Assembly: GCA_033675545.1 (NCBI GenBank)
Contig: JAWDGP010006574.1
Span: 124,001-188,000, forward strand
Length of the DNA stretch: 64,000 nt
From: Elysia crispata
Taxonomy: Eukaryota; Mollusca; Gastropoda; Plakobranchidae
Direction: 5' to 3'
The position numbers and the translations under genes are program-made. Shown piece after piece: positions 35,960 through 51,445 of the stretch. Under the pieces are notes generated by a model. That model ran no database searches, had not been told where the DNA came from, and was given only the letters and a program-made list of their open reading frames with translations. The first letter of the stretch is position 1. Each line of letters starts with the position of its first letter.

Positions 35960-38060
35960 ATAATGAATGAATATTCATTATTATCACCCGTGTATTAACA
36001 CGTTGTATTATTATTTTCCCTAGGGAGCTGTAATCTTTCTGACTGGGTTTTTTTTCTTGCTGGTTTTCCTCGTTCTTAATCTTTTTCATGTTCTTTAGTT
36101 CTTTACTTTTTGTTATTCTAGGACAATAAAATATACACTAATGAATGAACCTCGTGCCTTCATAATCACAGTTATTAGTTGACGTCATCAAATCATCTTT
36201 AATGAGCAGAAAAAGATTCTGTTTACCTCTCTATCTATCTATTACTTTACATAAAAAACCAAAACCACGAGGACAACAAACTTAAAAAAAACCTCTTGGA
36301 TTGCATTTTTTTAATGCCCACGGAAGGCCTTCTCTTATGATTATAAAAGGTCCTTGAAATGCGATAATATTATTATTTTATTGGAAGACGTACTGTTTCA
36401 ATCCAAACAATTGATCTTTATCGAGTATGGTACAGCAGCACCTTGGTCTACACGACTTTTATCCACTTATCTATTTTTTTTTTGTATCTGATATTTCTAA
36501 AGATAAGGGTTAAGGGGAGGGCGAAAGCTTATCTCAGCAATTAGAAATAGCCTAAACGACATATGGGCCCTCTTTGACAATAACTCTACCTTTTATGTAT
36601 TCAGTATTATCACAGTAGAGATATCATGACATGCCAAAAATATCGTTAATTGCCAATTCGGTCAATTATTTGATTTCGTTGCAAAAACTCTTTACGAGCT
36701 TAGTGGAAAGATTTCTATCAGCGTGATGATTGAAGTAAGAGTGGCGCAATTGTATGCCAAGTTGAAATCACAAAAAGTCATTTAAATTAAGTAAGCTTGA
36801 TATTAATTTATCTCAATGTGCAATGCGACTAGTTGTATAACATGCAATCTTCTAATCTCCTCACGTCGTTTTTTTTTTTTATTTTTGTTTCTGTCAACAT
36901 TACGTAGCTTTTTAAACTCTATTTGTTAAGGAATGCTATGATATCGCCTTGTATTGCACTGGTAGACTGGCTTGTAAATCGACCAGACAACGATATGGAG
37001 AGAAAGATAATTTATGTCCCATTAATATCTCACATTTCATTTGTTCCCATCTACATGTAACAAGCCATTGAGATGTATAAAAACATTGTATAATAACTGT
37101 AAAAGTTAAATAAAAGCAACTAACAGAAGAAAAATGATAAAACAAAACAAGAAGTTATCAATGGTACAGAGTACTAGCGACAGGGCAGAACTGAGAATAG
37201 GCAGTTTGAAATAAGGGACATATTGTGAATTTATAGAGCACCAGACAACTCTATCGGTGGAGCACTGGAATGACAAAATTTGAAATAGGTCAAGTCTTGC
37301 TGATAAAATAATTTGTTGAACCGCATTATTTCACCATCACTATTCTTGATCGAAAACCGCGGTCTAGGTATAAGATTATTCGAGAACTTTGCTGACTCAA
37401 ATTTATTGAAAAAACAGTTGTGTAAGTCTCTTTAAAAATTTTTTTTAGCCCCCCCCCCGGCTTCTCGATGGATTTTTATTTACTATCTAAGGCTTCGGAA
37501 TTATGATCTTTTCGTCCTCCTTTTTCCTCTCAGTTTCGCTTTAGGTTTTTTTTTCTGCTTTTCCTTCTCTGCCTTTGCTTCCCACCTAACTCGGCACTAG
37601 ATTATGGGAATAATTCAAAAGGCATGAGATAATTGAGACCCAGTTAAGCTTACCAATATTTTAAACTTACAATTTCATAAGTATCCCCATTGCAATGCAA
37701 TAGATGTTGAGATTCTCAACATGCTTTGCTTTAAGTAGAATAAGAAAGTTCTTTAGTTTGTTAGTGGCTTATTAGTACACGATTCATGGATGGAGTTACT
37801 ATGGCTACTTATACAAAGGGATATGTATGTGTATGTGAGTGTGTGATGGAGCAAGGTATCTCAGTGGTAGATGAATAATCATCCAATGAAAGTTATATCA
37901 AGCGACACAATCTAGTCAAAGTCACTGAAATCTGATTGAAAACTAAGAATACGTCATGTTTGTTCAGAAACTCATTGTGGAAAGACAGAAGTTTTATACC
38001 AAATAGAGGGTAAATTTGAATATAAAAATAGGAACAAAAGGTGGATGATATATATAACCC
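35960..38060. other. Unassigned stretch inside the inverted pair
   Basis: No gene recognised. A CCCCCCCCCGG run at 37451. Open frame 36936-37145 (minus) has no domain. Confidence 0.35.
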
Positions 38061-38066
38061 CTAGGT

Positions 38067-39526
<1,460 letters not shown>

Positions 39527-39529
39527 ATA

Positions 39530-40125
39530 CAGCTTCTCACCATCCTCCTACGACTACCACTACAGCTACTTCTCCCCCTCGTCCTCTTCGTAACCTTTTG
39601 TCGTTATCGTTGCTCTCCTGCCCCTCTTACTATTACTTATAGTACCACCTCTACTACTATCATTACCTCTACACCTTCCACTGCCACTACCACTCCACTA
39701 GCTCAAAAATCACATAAATAGAAAATAATATATGACTTTATAGAACTAATCAAATCCATTGAAGTAATTGGCAGATGAAGAACTTGTAGCATTTTAGAAA
39801 CTGCTTAAAATAAAATATTACTTTTTTAACCTTGGAAAAATTAATGATGTGAATCATCTAAAATAAACTAAAGGAAAGGAAACAGGCAAAGAATAAAAGA
39901 GCTCGAATTAACGGGTATATGAGCACGAAAAGTTCGTGACTGGTATTGGATATGAGATTATACGACTAGTGATGTGAAAATCGAACATAGAGACGTTTTA
40001 TTGCTTTTTATGCACTGCGCAGTTTATGAACATCTATCTAAAAACAAACCACTGAAACCTTATTGTTAATTCTGTTCGCTCGCCGCATTTTCACTGTTAC
40101 ATCTCCCCCGCCTCTGTCTGTCTGT
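39530..40125. other. Unassigned stretch
   Basis: Begins with degenerate CTAC-rich sequence next to the array. No gene. Confidence 0.4.
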
Positions 40126-40132
40126 CTGTCTG

Positions 40133-40214
<82 letters not shown>

Positions 40215-40256
40215 TCTTCTTCTTCTTCTTCTTCTTCTTCTTCTTCTTCTTCTTCT
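40126..40256. repeat. (CT)n then (CTT)n compound microsatellite
   Basis: CTGT units, about 38 CT units to 40211, then about 14 TTC units. Confidence 0.95.
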
Positions 40257-40259
40257 CTT

Positions 40260-42975
40260 CTCTTCAAAAGTTTTAAGAACTGCTCTTTTATGTGATAAGC
40301 AAAGATAAATCCACTGATAGCTGTATTTAATATCATTGATAACACCTTTAAGGCTTTGAGCAATGAAACGATTTTTCCAACAATCATGGTCCATAACGCA
40401 AAGTTCTTGAACATATCAGGCTTGCCTAATAAGACAGATTTTGGAAGCATAAGTTGGACAACTCCAACGTAACAACGAACACATAAGAATGGCGCTTAAT
40501 CAATATCTTTGTCACAAAGGTTAAGTTGAGATAATTTTGGAAACAAAGTTACTTCAGTCGACAATAAGTCATAACGCATACCTTGATGTCAGCCAGGGCG
40601 ATGAAAAAACCAAAAACCTCCACCTCATGCTGAGGATTGATACACTGATGCAATCAACACGAATATAAATGGCCCATAACATTTCACACCTCCCACAAAG
40701 TGATACAAGTTGCATCAATGTTTGAAAAATAGCAAATAAAACCGTTACCGTTTTACCTCGTATGAGTGAAATTACTGAAGAGATACAAAGATGGTCACGC
40801 ATTATGTCTTAGGCCTATATGTTCTGATATTTACGCAGTGATTTGTCGCCACAGGTTTTTGGGATCTATGTTCACTAGACAGCCCAAGTATTGCTCCCAA
40901 AACTCAGTTGGCAAATCAATACAAATATTATAGAATATTTACTTCATAAGTTCGATATCCAAAAGAGCGAAGATTTTCAAATAAATTGCAAAGTTATCCA
41001 CCATTATAGGAACATGACATGATACCAATAAATGCTTTTTCATTATAAGCAATATTTTTTGTGAAATAAATAAAAAATGATGCTAGGAGTCAACAAATAA
41101 TAGTTTATTATTTAGTTTTCTTTGTAACTTCTCCTTCCGTGCAGCTTCAACTGCAAAATCACTCGCTAATATTGCAGAATAACATCAAATCAATACTGAT
41201 GGTTGGCCGCTCAATATTTTAATTAATTGAGATATAGACCATGAAGATGTCCCGCAATCTCGGACACATGAACCAGTGATATGTAGTTTTCTTCATAATT
41301 TTATTATTCATGAAAGTAGAAACTTTAAAAAAAATACAATATTATCTGCGACTATTGCAGAATCACAGAAAGTTCACTACGGCCTCATTGTAGGCCGCTT
41401 TAGAATTGTTTTTTAGTAACGAGATCCACCTACTTTCAACTTAAGCCTTTATGCACAACAGGTATTGGATGCTGACGTTGAGCAACTCAAACTCTGTAGA
41501 CGTATACCATATAATTCGCAGATCACCAAAATCTCGAATTATTCAAATTCTTTTAAACAGATGTGCTAAAAAAGAGCGAAGTCGCTAAAAATGTAAATTA
41601 TCCAAATAACTCGACTATTACAGCAACGGAATTTTATGTGTGTCTCTAGATTATAATAAATATTATGGACAAAAAATGCGTGACAGCAAAATTTTTTTTG
41701 ACAAACTCCCTTCGCACAACGGATTGATATAATTATTTTTCTAACACATGCAATTAATCCGGCCATTTAGTTGTTAAGAAAAATGCAATTGTTTCATTCA
41801 AACATGCAAAGTTACCACTTGGTAGTTTAGTAGAAACGGAGCATGGGCCTACATGATTTTTATATTTTCAGGTACTATTTTATTTAAAATTACAATTCAT
41901 GTTAGCTTAACAATCAAGGATACAAATGACACGGAATTGTAAGATCTAGCATGAATTTATTTTGTTTGATAAATGTGTTAAGTTCTTCAGTTACCTTTTA
42001 ATACAGGCTTATCTTTTAATTTATCTTTTATACAAGAGTGTTTTTGCTAGCGCTCCTAAAAAAAAAAAAAAAAAAAAAAAAATTGGAAAAAAAAAAGAGG
42101 AATGGATTTACCCGGCTACTACAGTTCAATAAAACGACTAAGAGTGAAAAAAGTGACAAAGAAAGCAAAAAAGGAAAAAAAAAAAAAAAGGATAAAGTTC
42201 AACCTGCCCTTCAACAACAGCGTGGCTACTAATATAGCGAAACATTTCCTTGCACAAATCGACAAAAAAACTTCCCCAAGACTAACAAGTTGAGTAAAAT
42301 TATCAATAGAAACAATGTTTAAGTAAGTTACTGCTGTTTACCAAACGTCAGGCAAGCAATCTCCAACCATAAGAAACTAATGCTCGAAACAAAACCCAAA
42401 GAAACAACGAATGATAATAAACTACATCTGTCGGCAAAAAGGAACCTGTAAGTTGGAGGAAAAGTGCTTAACCAAGTGCTTTTTTTACAAATTAACAGTA
42501 ACCAAAATAGGAACTAACCGACAAGAAACCTACATTTACTCAGAGACAACGAGTTCAAAACTAGATATTTACATAGATCGTCTTTTAAACTAGAACAAAA
42601 GAAATCAAACACATCTCGAAGTGAGCATATTTGGAACCTTAAGAATAAGAAAGATAAGTACAACAAATAATGGCAAATAGTGAAACAACTGAAGCCTTAT
42701 GGACCAAACAAAAAGGTCAGTTACCTCTGAAAGAAAAGTTCAGAATCTTTTTGGAGAAATCGACCCTAAACAGAAGAAAGGAAAATAACCTTCTCCTTCT
42801 TTATGCATAAAAAATGTTTCCTGCTCGGGAATATAATCACTTCGCCAAAGCCGCCTGATGAGAGCAACAGGGGTCGAAACACAAGAGTCGTGGCAAGACC
42901 ATTGTCAAGGTATTTCTTAATAATTTATATCCTGCACCTCATTGTTTAACATGTTCATTCAAAATGTTAGTATAT
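40260..42975. other. Unassigned stretch inside the inverted pair
   Basis: No gene recognised. A-runs at 42058-42082 and 42176-42190. Confidence 0.35.
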
Positions 42976-44178
42976 GTGAATAGTTACAAAACTATCTCAT
43001 AGCAAATTTATTTTGCAATGTTCGTAAAAGTGTATTGAAACAACTAGAATTTGTCAATAACGCTTTGCTTAGGTAACTCATCGCTATGATAATGATTGAC
43101 CTTCTCAAAGAAAATGATTCGAGGCCGTGGCCATGCGGCTACCTTTCTCTACTCAACCAAGTGAGCGAAGGATGAAGCGGTAGGCAGTCTCTTAGCCGTT
43201 GCGCCTGATGAGACTTAAACACCAAGAGAGTAGCGTAATTGAAGCTTGCAAGAGTGACATCACTGCAAACTATAAAACATAATATTAATGAAATAAACAT
43301 TTTTTATAATAGGCTTCCGTCAGCCTTTACTCACAATGCCCGGGGCCATAATTGCATCTTCATCTCTTATACTCATGACAAACTTGAGGTGGGAAACAAT
43401 GCATTCTGCACACTTGAAGCGCTTTGCAAGCAGTGGGACCTGTATTATCGTGCATCTTTCATCCAAATAGTCAGTTAATGTATATATCAAACATTTCAAT
43501 AAACTCTCCATCCTCAGAGGCGCTCCATATAACACATGTATAAAGTACCTGGAATACTGTATAGCCAATTTACATCGAACATCAAATGTGTCAAAAGTAA
43601 AGTTAATTTGAATAATATGTAGAATAAGATAATAATTAACGACACGCGGGCAACACTGATTGCGAAAAATGCACAAGTATAAGAATTAAGCACCAGGAAA
43701 TTACGCCAACATTTAAGAAATTGGTATCATAGGAAGCTATATAAACCTGTTCTTGGTTAAACAACTAAAATCTCAGTATGCCTAAAAACAGTGAAAGTTT
43801 ATATTTAACAATAGTTTGCCAATTAGGCAGATATGAGCAAGCCCAATAATTCTGGTGCACAGCAAAACTAGAATAACATTGAGTTGAAAGGAATCAATTC
43901 TACTTAACAAAATGATTATGAAAATCGCGAGCATCAACCCAAGCACAAAAAATACAGAATAGAGCTTGTAGTTAAAACTTCGCGTCTATACCACACCAGT
44001 ATCAGGAGAGAAAAACTGGTGGTAGGAACTTTGAAAGAGAAATATCAAATCTACTCACTTCGGTAGCTCGAGGCAGAAAGGCGGAAGTTCAAGTGAAGCG
44101 TCTCCACCTCATTCTAAATTAGTCTGTATCCAATCAAAGGCATTATTCTAAATAAAAACGAAATCTTTGCTGCGTTTG

Positions 44179-44383
44179 GGCGTCCCAAACAAACAGTACT
44201 ACCTCATTTCTTGTTTTCTGGCGTCCGAACTGACCAGTACCACCTTGTTACTTGTTATCTGGCGTCCCAACTGACCAGTACAATCTTGTGACTTGTTATC
44301 TGACGTCTCAACTGACCAGCATCATCTTTTTACTTGTTATCTGGCGTCCCAACTGACCAGTACCATCTTGTTACTTCTTATCT
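44179..44383. repeat. 41-bp minisatellite, five units
   Basis: Units begin GGCGTCC at about 44179, 44219, 44260, 44301 and 44342. Each contains ACTGACCAGTACCA (with variants) and CTTGTTACTTGTTATCT. Confidence 0.85.
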
Positions 44384-44565
44384 GGAAGCAATCACCTTCA
44401 AAGGATCACACTCGCTACCTCAAACGGATAATGTTCCTTCCCCAGACGGCAAGGCTAGTAAATGATGTACCCTATATGGAAGCAATCACCTTCAAAGGAT
44501 CACACTCGCTAGCTCAAACGGATAATGTTCCTTCCCCAGACAGCAAGGCTAGTTACCCAAATACA
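44382..44565. repeat. 94-bp tandem duplication
   Basis: TGGAAGCAATCACCTTCAAAGG starts at 44382 and again at 44476. The copies differ at only a few positions. Confidence 0.9.
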
Positions 44566-44739
44566 GAAAACGAGCGCCAAACATTAGTACTCACACTAAC
44601 GTCAAATTCAGTTAAAGTAGTAAATCAAGAAAATACAGTTAACATCATATAATAGAATTAGTTTTAACTTCCATACATTTCAAGTCAAAACAAGAGGAAA
44701 AAATATTAAAAATGAATACATTGTTGATGGGCACAGCAA

Positions 44740-45765
44740 CACAAGTAAAAAAGTATAAAGATAGATAAAAAGAAAAATTTCTTCGTTCTTTCATCTGCTT
44801 ACACACACACACACATATATATTTATATCTTTTAAGTTGGGAGTAGTACAATAATTAAAGTGTTCGACGTAGAGGAGATTCTATAATATCTACATCTCTA
44901 ACTTTTCATATATCGATCTGTCTATTTACAGTTTTTTTTTAAAATCTATCTATATATTGTTCCTTCATTCTATCAGTCTATCTATCTATCTATCTACTTA
45001 TCTCTCTCTATGTATGTATCTTCTATTTATTTATCTCTAGCTGCTTTCTAACTGTAAATGCTCTTGCCTTTTTCTTAATCCTCAGGCCCATCTTTCCAAC
45101 TTGCGCACGCGCGGTCCTCCTCCCATGGGAGCTCACTAAATCCGAGGATTCTGTCGCCCACCCTAAGGGAAGCAACCTTAAATGCATTTCCCAGAACCAC
45201 AGATGACAAGCCAAGATGGATCGATAGATGTGTTTTTGCCTCCGCTTTCTTTGTTCTCGTCTTTCGCCAAAGTTTGATTTTAGGTAGGAACACCGTTCTG
45301 CCTCTGTTGGAAAAAATGATTTTATACATAGACAACACAATAGTACATTCAAGTGAAAACTATCTGCTGAATTGACCTTATTAAAGCAAATGGTAGTTGA
45401 GAACTCATTCTGAGATAATTTGCATCATCTGAACAAATATTTAACTGAATTTATTAAACACTGATCGATATTCTTAAACTCTTTATCACATTGTCACTGA
45501 CCTTAAGAGTTGATAAGCTTTTTTAAAATATAACATAGCCATGTTTTTGAAAGAAAGTGAAATTTTCCAATTCATTCTTTTTATGTAAATGAGGTTTCAG
45601 TCAATTTTCAGTACTTACCTCAATCATTCCCTTTCTGTTTGTGTGATGGTCAGTCTATCGTTTCGTTCAACTGTGTGTCTATTATGTTTGCCTTTTTTGC
45701 CTTCATTTAGCCTCTCCATACTCGCTATTTCCCTTCGCCCACTCTCTGTCTCTGTCTGTCTGTCT
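44740..45765. other. Unassigned stretch
   Basis: Short (CA)n/(TA)n near 44800 and (CTAT)n near 44980. A GC-richer patch at 45080-45310 (TTGCGCACGCGCGGTCC) has open frames on the minus strand that I cannot assign. Confidence 0.35.
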
Positions 45766-45766
45766 C

Positions 45767-45778
45767 CCCCCCCCCCCC

Positions 45779-45838
<60 letters not shown>
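45767..45838. repeat. C-run plus (CT)n microsatellite
   Basis: Fifteen-odd C, then about 25 CT units and (CA)n. Confidence 0.95.
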
Positions 45839-45889
45839 CTTTCGCTCAACTCACCCCTCCTCATCCTTTTATCCCATTGAAAGGTTGAG

Positions 45890-46330
45890 ATGAAATCGAA
45901 GAATGGAAGATTTATGCCGAGTTATAATCAAGAGCGACGCCTCTTCTTAATGAAACCGGAAAAGAGGAAGCTTAAGAGCCAATTAAAGCAACAGTGCTTT
46001 TTCGTTGAGGGAATTCCCAATGCTTTCTTAAAACTCATTCTAGTGTGGATTTGGTCCTACAAAAGATAACGTTAACGATGCTATTAAATTTCACATAGAG
46101 TCGGTTTGTTATGGACTAGTTCTCGAATTCTTTGTCATATAATGAGCAAATTTTACCGTAATTCATTTTTGCGAAGGAAAAAAAAAAGAAAACAACGATA
46201 AAAATATCCAATTCCCTCTATATTCTCACTGAATGGCCAGCTTAGGCTAAATTGAGTTTTATTTTGCAAACGGGCCTCGAAATTAAGAACCACCAATCCA
46301 ATAGCTTTGCAGAGATGGCAATCCTAACTC
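45890..46330. promoter_or_regulatory. Ordinary-complexity non-coding island (possible regulatory element)
   Basis: No coding frame. Includes GATTTATGCCGAG, TCTTAATGAAACC and GCCAATTAAAGCAAC. Regulatory role is inference only. Confidence 0.18.
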
Positions 46331-46432
46331 TCAACTTTAAAACAAAACAGCAATTTTCTTAAAACAAAGCCTGGAACACCAACAACACTCACACACACAC
46401 ACACATATATATTATATATATGTGCATATATA

Positions 46433-46471
46433 AAGTGTAGTATGCATGGAAATTTAAGGTAAGATCTTCTA

Positions 46472-46477
<6 letters not shown>
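46433..46477 (+). repeat. 3'-end fragment of the fold-back family
   Basis: AAGTGTAGTATGCATGG then AATTTAAGGTAAGATCTTCT match the outer end of the 28140-28274 arm with few differences. The fragment is likewise followed directly by (AT)n. Confidence 0.75.

Positions 46478-46523
<46 letters not shown>
46475..46523. repeat. (AT)n microsatellite
   Basis: About 24 AT units immediately after the fold-back-family fragment. Confidence 0.95.
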
Positions 46524-46527
<4 letters not shown>

Positions 46528-46529
46528 AG

Positions 46530-47610
46530 GATTTAAAAAAAAAATTGAAAAAGTAAAAAACTGAACTAAAAAAATGAAGAATAAAAGCTATGTACAGAGA
46601 ATGTTGTATTCAGATGCTTGCATAGATCTAGGCTGAAACATTGCATCGCCTTGTGAACAAATAACTTGTTAAAAAATGTATGGTAACTTTATACTTAGTA
46701 CGTTTTGATTACAACACATAACCAAGTAACTTGCAGTTACTTTTGTCTTGAATAGGTACTTTTTGATCTATCTATTATAACAAGGTTTTTATTTATAATA
46801 TCGAAAAGATTCATGTCTCAGAACATAGTTTTACCAAAAACAATTAACAAATATGTCTTGCTACTTGAAATGAACAAGATAACACCCTGTCCTTAAAAGC
46901 AAACAACAAAAGCAAAACAAAACAAAAATTCATACACTGGTCAATATTCATTCAACCTTCTTCATAGCGGGCCACCCATCCTTTAAATAAAAGATGTTTT
47001 TTGCCAAAAAAATTTTTTTTGCCTCTGCTCCAAAAACTGGAAATCAGGCAATATTTCTGTAGTAACATCATTATGTACATCATGATTTTTATCTGTTTTG
47101 TGCACAGAGAAATGTTTTTTTTTTTTATCTTGTTTCCTAACTGTACTTAGCCATTATACCGATAACTAGAGATGAAACGGTCTTTATATAGTAACACTGC
47201 TTGATAATGTGGAAAATAGGAATAACAAATTAGATCTAAGTTTGTTGTGCAAGACTACTGAACTCCTTTCTCTTTCGATCTAGTTGTACTTAATGTTTTG
47301 TAAGTGGGCGTTTCCATGTTGAGTTAGGCCTAATGGCTAACTAATCACATGTGTATCCAGTTTCAGAGAAGTTTTCGTCAAGATCAGGCTTTGAGCCGTC
47401 GACCTTGTGGAGCAAAACCAGTATTTGCTTGGCTGATTAACTTATCGGCTGTTTGATTCAGTATACTTTGATCTTCATTGGGAGTTGAGCTAAATATTCT
47501 TCGCAGGTCCCTATCAATTTCTGATCGCATCGAATTGAAAAAACTAAGTGCTGTTTTGTATCCTTTTGTCTAAACCAGCCTATTATCTTTGATCCTTTCC
47601 GCAGCCCCCC
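46530..47610. other. Unassigned stretch
   Basis: No gene or known element. Confidence 0.35.
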
Positions 47611-47614
47611 CCCC

Positions 47615-47842
47615 AATTCCTTTTAAACGTAAATATGCTTTAGAATAATGTTTTATCGTTAAAATCTGAGGAAAAACCTTTTTTTTTTCGGTTACTTTTA
47701 ATTGCCGGGATAGATAAGCCTTCTGGTATATTTCTTATATTACTCTACTTAAACAAGTCATAAACAGTTATAGTGTAAATGACGGTTCACCAACACATAG
47801 AAGCATTTTGTATTTTCTTTTAGTGTACAAACAACAACAACA
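47615..47842 (+). repeat. ~228-bp direct duplication, copy 1
   Basis: Matches 49344-49570 closely (more than 90% by eye) from AATTCCTTT to the AACAACAAC run. Includes GAGGAAAAACC, TGCCGGGATAGATAAGCCTT and GACGGTTCACCAACACATAG. Followed by an A-rich (CAAA)n run to ~47905. Confidence 0.85.
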
Positions 47843-47909
47843 ACAAAAAAACAAACCAAAAAAAAACAAAAACAAAAACAAAAAACAAAAAAAAAACAAA
47901 AACCCACGA

Positions 47910-49340
47910 GACTTCATATTTTGATAAACGTTACGTCACTGCTGACTGATAAATCATAATATTACACTAAGTGAGGTAGCTTTTCTCATAACCCATATTC
48001 AATATTAACAATGGATTTATTCAGAAAGGAGACGACTTGACGCGTGATTTGGAGAAAAAAAAAAACTAAAACTAGAAACAATTTAAAATAATTAAATTGT
48101 GTTATCTTAATTCTCAAGGCAACAGAGAGCTGACAGCTGCTTTAAAAACTGCCCACCCACGCAACGTTATGTAATTTGCGATAACCAGATATTTGTATTC
48201 ACAGAAATAGATCAGTGGGCATGTAAGCCTTGCATTTATATTTGAGAATACGTTGTAATTAAACTTAAAGTTAGAAACTCTATCGCGCTAATTAAGTTTG
48301 TTTACTATTTCTTTTGTTGATCCAGTTGTTTCTCTATTCAATAACCGATCTGTGTTGGTGAATATTGCAAACATAATCTACACTTGCTTGGGTTGTTGTA
48401 AGGCTCAAACATTTATTAGACTATAGGCTTCTATTTAAATTCACATATTTCAAATTAAGCACAGTAAGTCATATTCTGTCTAACTTGAAGTTACCTTCGC
48501 TTAGTATAACTTGTTTTCACTTTATGGAATAAATCTTTTGAAGGCATAGTGTATTAACCTTTATGTATTTAAAAAAAAATGTCTTAGATTGTGGTCAAAG
48601 ATATTGAATTCAAGCTGTGAGTAAATAGATTCTATTAAGACCCCTGCGACGACCATAATTATTTATTTGTCTCTAAGAGTAGTACAGGCAAAAAAAAAAA
48701 AAAAAAAAAAAAAAAGGAAAATTAAAAGTTCCACTAGGAAACAAGTTTTTCTAGAACATTCTTTTCGGTCTCTCGGAGCACCGAAATGATGACGCCAGAA
48801 TACAAAATATTTTATTATTTTTTTTCAAAATAACGCATTTCCAGGATACCGATATATATGTATTATGTATATAAGCTAATAGCTGATCTACTATATGATA
48901 GCATCGGTTACTTATAATATCGTGATTCACCATGACTAGACCTAAACAAGAAAACCAATTTTTTTTTGGTTTGGTTCAGTTTGAACGGTTATACTTATAG
49001 TAAACTTAACCTAGACTGATCAATTTGGCCACTGTTGTTAAATAACATCCTTGAAAAAAACAAAACAAACACCAAAATAAAAAAAAAAACCATCGCACGG
49101 GCTGAGGTAGTTTGATTAGTGTCTTATCTTTTAGAGCTGTCCTGCGTGAAGGATGGTTTTAGACATCGGTTTACTTTCTTTCCTTGAGTCTTTAAACCAA
49201 AGCAATCTAAGAATTGTGTGTAGACTTCGGTTTTTTCTCCTTCACCTAGCATCAATATAACCTGTGCTGTATCTTTTACAAGGAAGGGATGAAGACTATC
49301 TCTTTCGCACACACAGACGTGAAAAAAAGGGAAAAAAATC
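47910..49340. other. Unassigned stretch between the duplicates
   Basis: Poly-A at 48690-48715. No gene recognised. Confidence 0.35.
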
Positions 49341-49343
49341 TCA

Positions 49344-49570
49344 AATTCCTTTGAAACGTAAATGTGCTTTAGAATAATGTTTTATCGTTAAAAATCTGAG
49401 GAAAAACCTTTTTTTTCGGTTACCTTTTAATTGCCGGGATAGATAAGCCTTCTGGTATATTTCTTAAATTACTTTACTTAAACTAGTCATAAACAGGTTT
49501 AGTGTAAATGACGGTTCACCAACACATAGAAGCATTTTGTATTTTCTTTTAGTGTACGAACAACAACAAA
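49344..49570 (+). repeat. ~228-bp direct duplication, copy 2
   Basis: Same orientation as 47615-47842 and about 1.73 kb downstream. Single-base differences and small homopolymer indels only. Confidence 0.85.
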
Positions 49571-50002
49571 AAAGAAGATAATTGAAACAGAAAAATAATC
49601 TTGATTTCAAGTGATAACAGCCACATTTTCATTGCTCAATACCCTAAAGAAAATATAAGATATATGACAAAATTTTATAAATAAAGGTATTAGTTTGTGT
49701 ATCCGAATTTTTTTCCTTGGGAGTATTGCCTTGCCCAGACAGCTCCTGTAAACCGATTCAATTTGTTCGCAATTAATCTCCTCATAAGAGATGACCAAGG
49801 TCATCCTTGCCCACAAAATATTCTTAATTCTTACAAAATTCATTTAAGTTTCCGAGAAAAATATTAATCTAAAGCGAAACGAGTAATTTTGAAACCCTAA
49901 ACTACCTGTTCATAATGTTTTTGTAAAAAAGCATCTGAAAAATACCGCATGTTTCTTTTATCATACTATTTTACCGCATGTCCTATTATCATACTATATA
50001 TA

Positions 50003-51445
50003 TCTATATATTTATGTACATATTAGTAGATTCGGTAGGTTGTTCGCCTAAGGCTCGAAAACGGCTCAACCAAATCTTATGAAACTTTCACAGAAGCTAG
50101 ATCTTAATAAATGCTATGTTTACTTGGTCCCTTTTTAAAAATTGATTTGTATTTTAATAAAATTATTGTAATTAAAAATAAGTTAGTTCGCTATTGGATT
50201 TTCCGACATGGTTTTTATATTACCGGTAGACCTACTCGGTTCTCTTCGTTGTCCATCGTCAAATCCAATTCAAGTTTTTAAGACGTCATACCGCTTAAAG
50301 TAAACTACAAATGGCGTGACTACCAATGCATTCGATCGAGCAATCTATCCACCTCGAGATCTATAATTTAGAATCTAGATCTCGACCTAACTGATTTTAG
50401 ATCTATTATCAGCACCACGAGTTTTCCAAGCATGAGTTAAGGTTAAGTTGATCTAAATCTAGATCTAGATATACCAACAAACATTCTCACCGTCTACATT
50501 GACCCACTTATCAGCACTTTATTAGTATTAAGACTTACCAGGATGCCCCGAAAACGTCGTGGCGGTTCAATTGGACGCTCGACACTAGATGCAAATCGAG
50601 TGTGTAGACAACGTACAGCAGAAGAGCAATATGGGGCAGAAGCAGACCAAACGCCAGTTTCTAGGCAAGAACGTCTTTCACCATCCCTTCCGATTTTACA
50701 GTCACCAAATCTGCAGCCACGTCCAAACCCACAAATTGAAGAACGGCCACAAAACCCGCAAATCGAAGAACGCCTTCAACCACTCCCACAACCACCGCCA
50801 CCAGCATTATCATACTGCCACTCAAACTTTAACAACACATGCTCTGTTGGCGAAAAGACTTTTTCTGTAATATATGTACGAAATGTTGTCTACGAAGAAG
50901 TTTTCGATTCCAATTGTATCCAACAATAGACTGTGAACCTACATGAAGTTCAATCACACAAAACCACCAGGGTTATTGTACTGCGACTCAAGCATTTTCT
51001 CTTGAATGAACCAAATTATGGAAAAGTCTCCACCTATCTTCTGCTCTAACATTAATAGTTCTAAAAAGAAGGCATATTCTCTTGAATATGTCTGTAGATG
51101 AACCACGTAAGGAAAAAATTTCCTACTGTGTTCTGCTCCACACTGAAGAGTTCCAAATAGAACGAAACATTTTTTCTTGAATTAGTCTCTGTGTGAACCT
51201 CTTATGGGAAAAGAATCGTACTATTTTTTTCTTTACACTGAAGGATAATTAAAAAAAAATATTTGACAAGCCTCATGCGAAGATCCCGCCGGACATAGAT
51301 GTATACCATATTAACTGAAAGTAGAAAAAGGCATAAGCTGGACTAAAATTTTAAATTAAATTATATTGGGCTCACTTTATAGGTTCCCTTTCAAAGAGAC
51401 TGTTCTATTGTATTAAACCTCTTTATATGAACGGGTACCCCAGCT

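Larger units (their letters stand above)
42980..44735 (-). repeat. ~1.7-kb unknown element, right inverted copy
   Basis: Reverse-complement partner of 34300-35955. Near its outer end it has expanded two minisatellites: a ~41-bp unit (CTGGCGTCCCAACTGACCAG...) in five copies at 44179-44383, and a 94-bp unit in two copies from 44382. The left copy has fewer units, which accounts for part of the length difference. No recognisable transposase, reverse transcriptase or terminal repeats. Confidence 0.7.

Noticed and set aside
45023-45352. 109-codon minus-strand frame in a GC-richer patch
   Set aside because: No domain or family recognised, and an overlapping 87-codon frame on the same strand is equally good. 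Kept only as part of an unassigned stretch.
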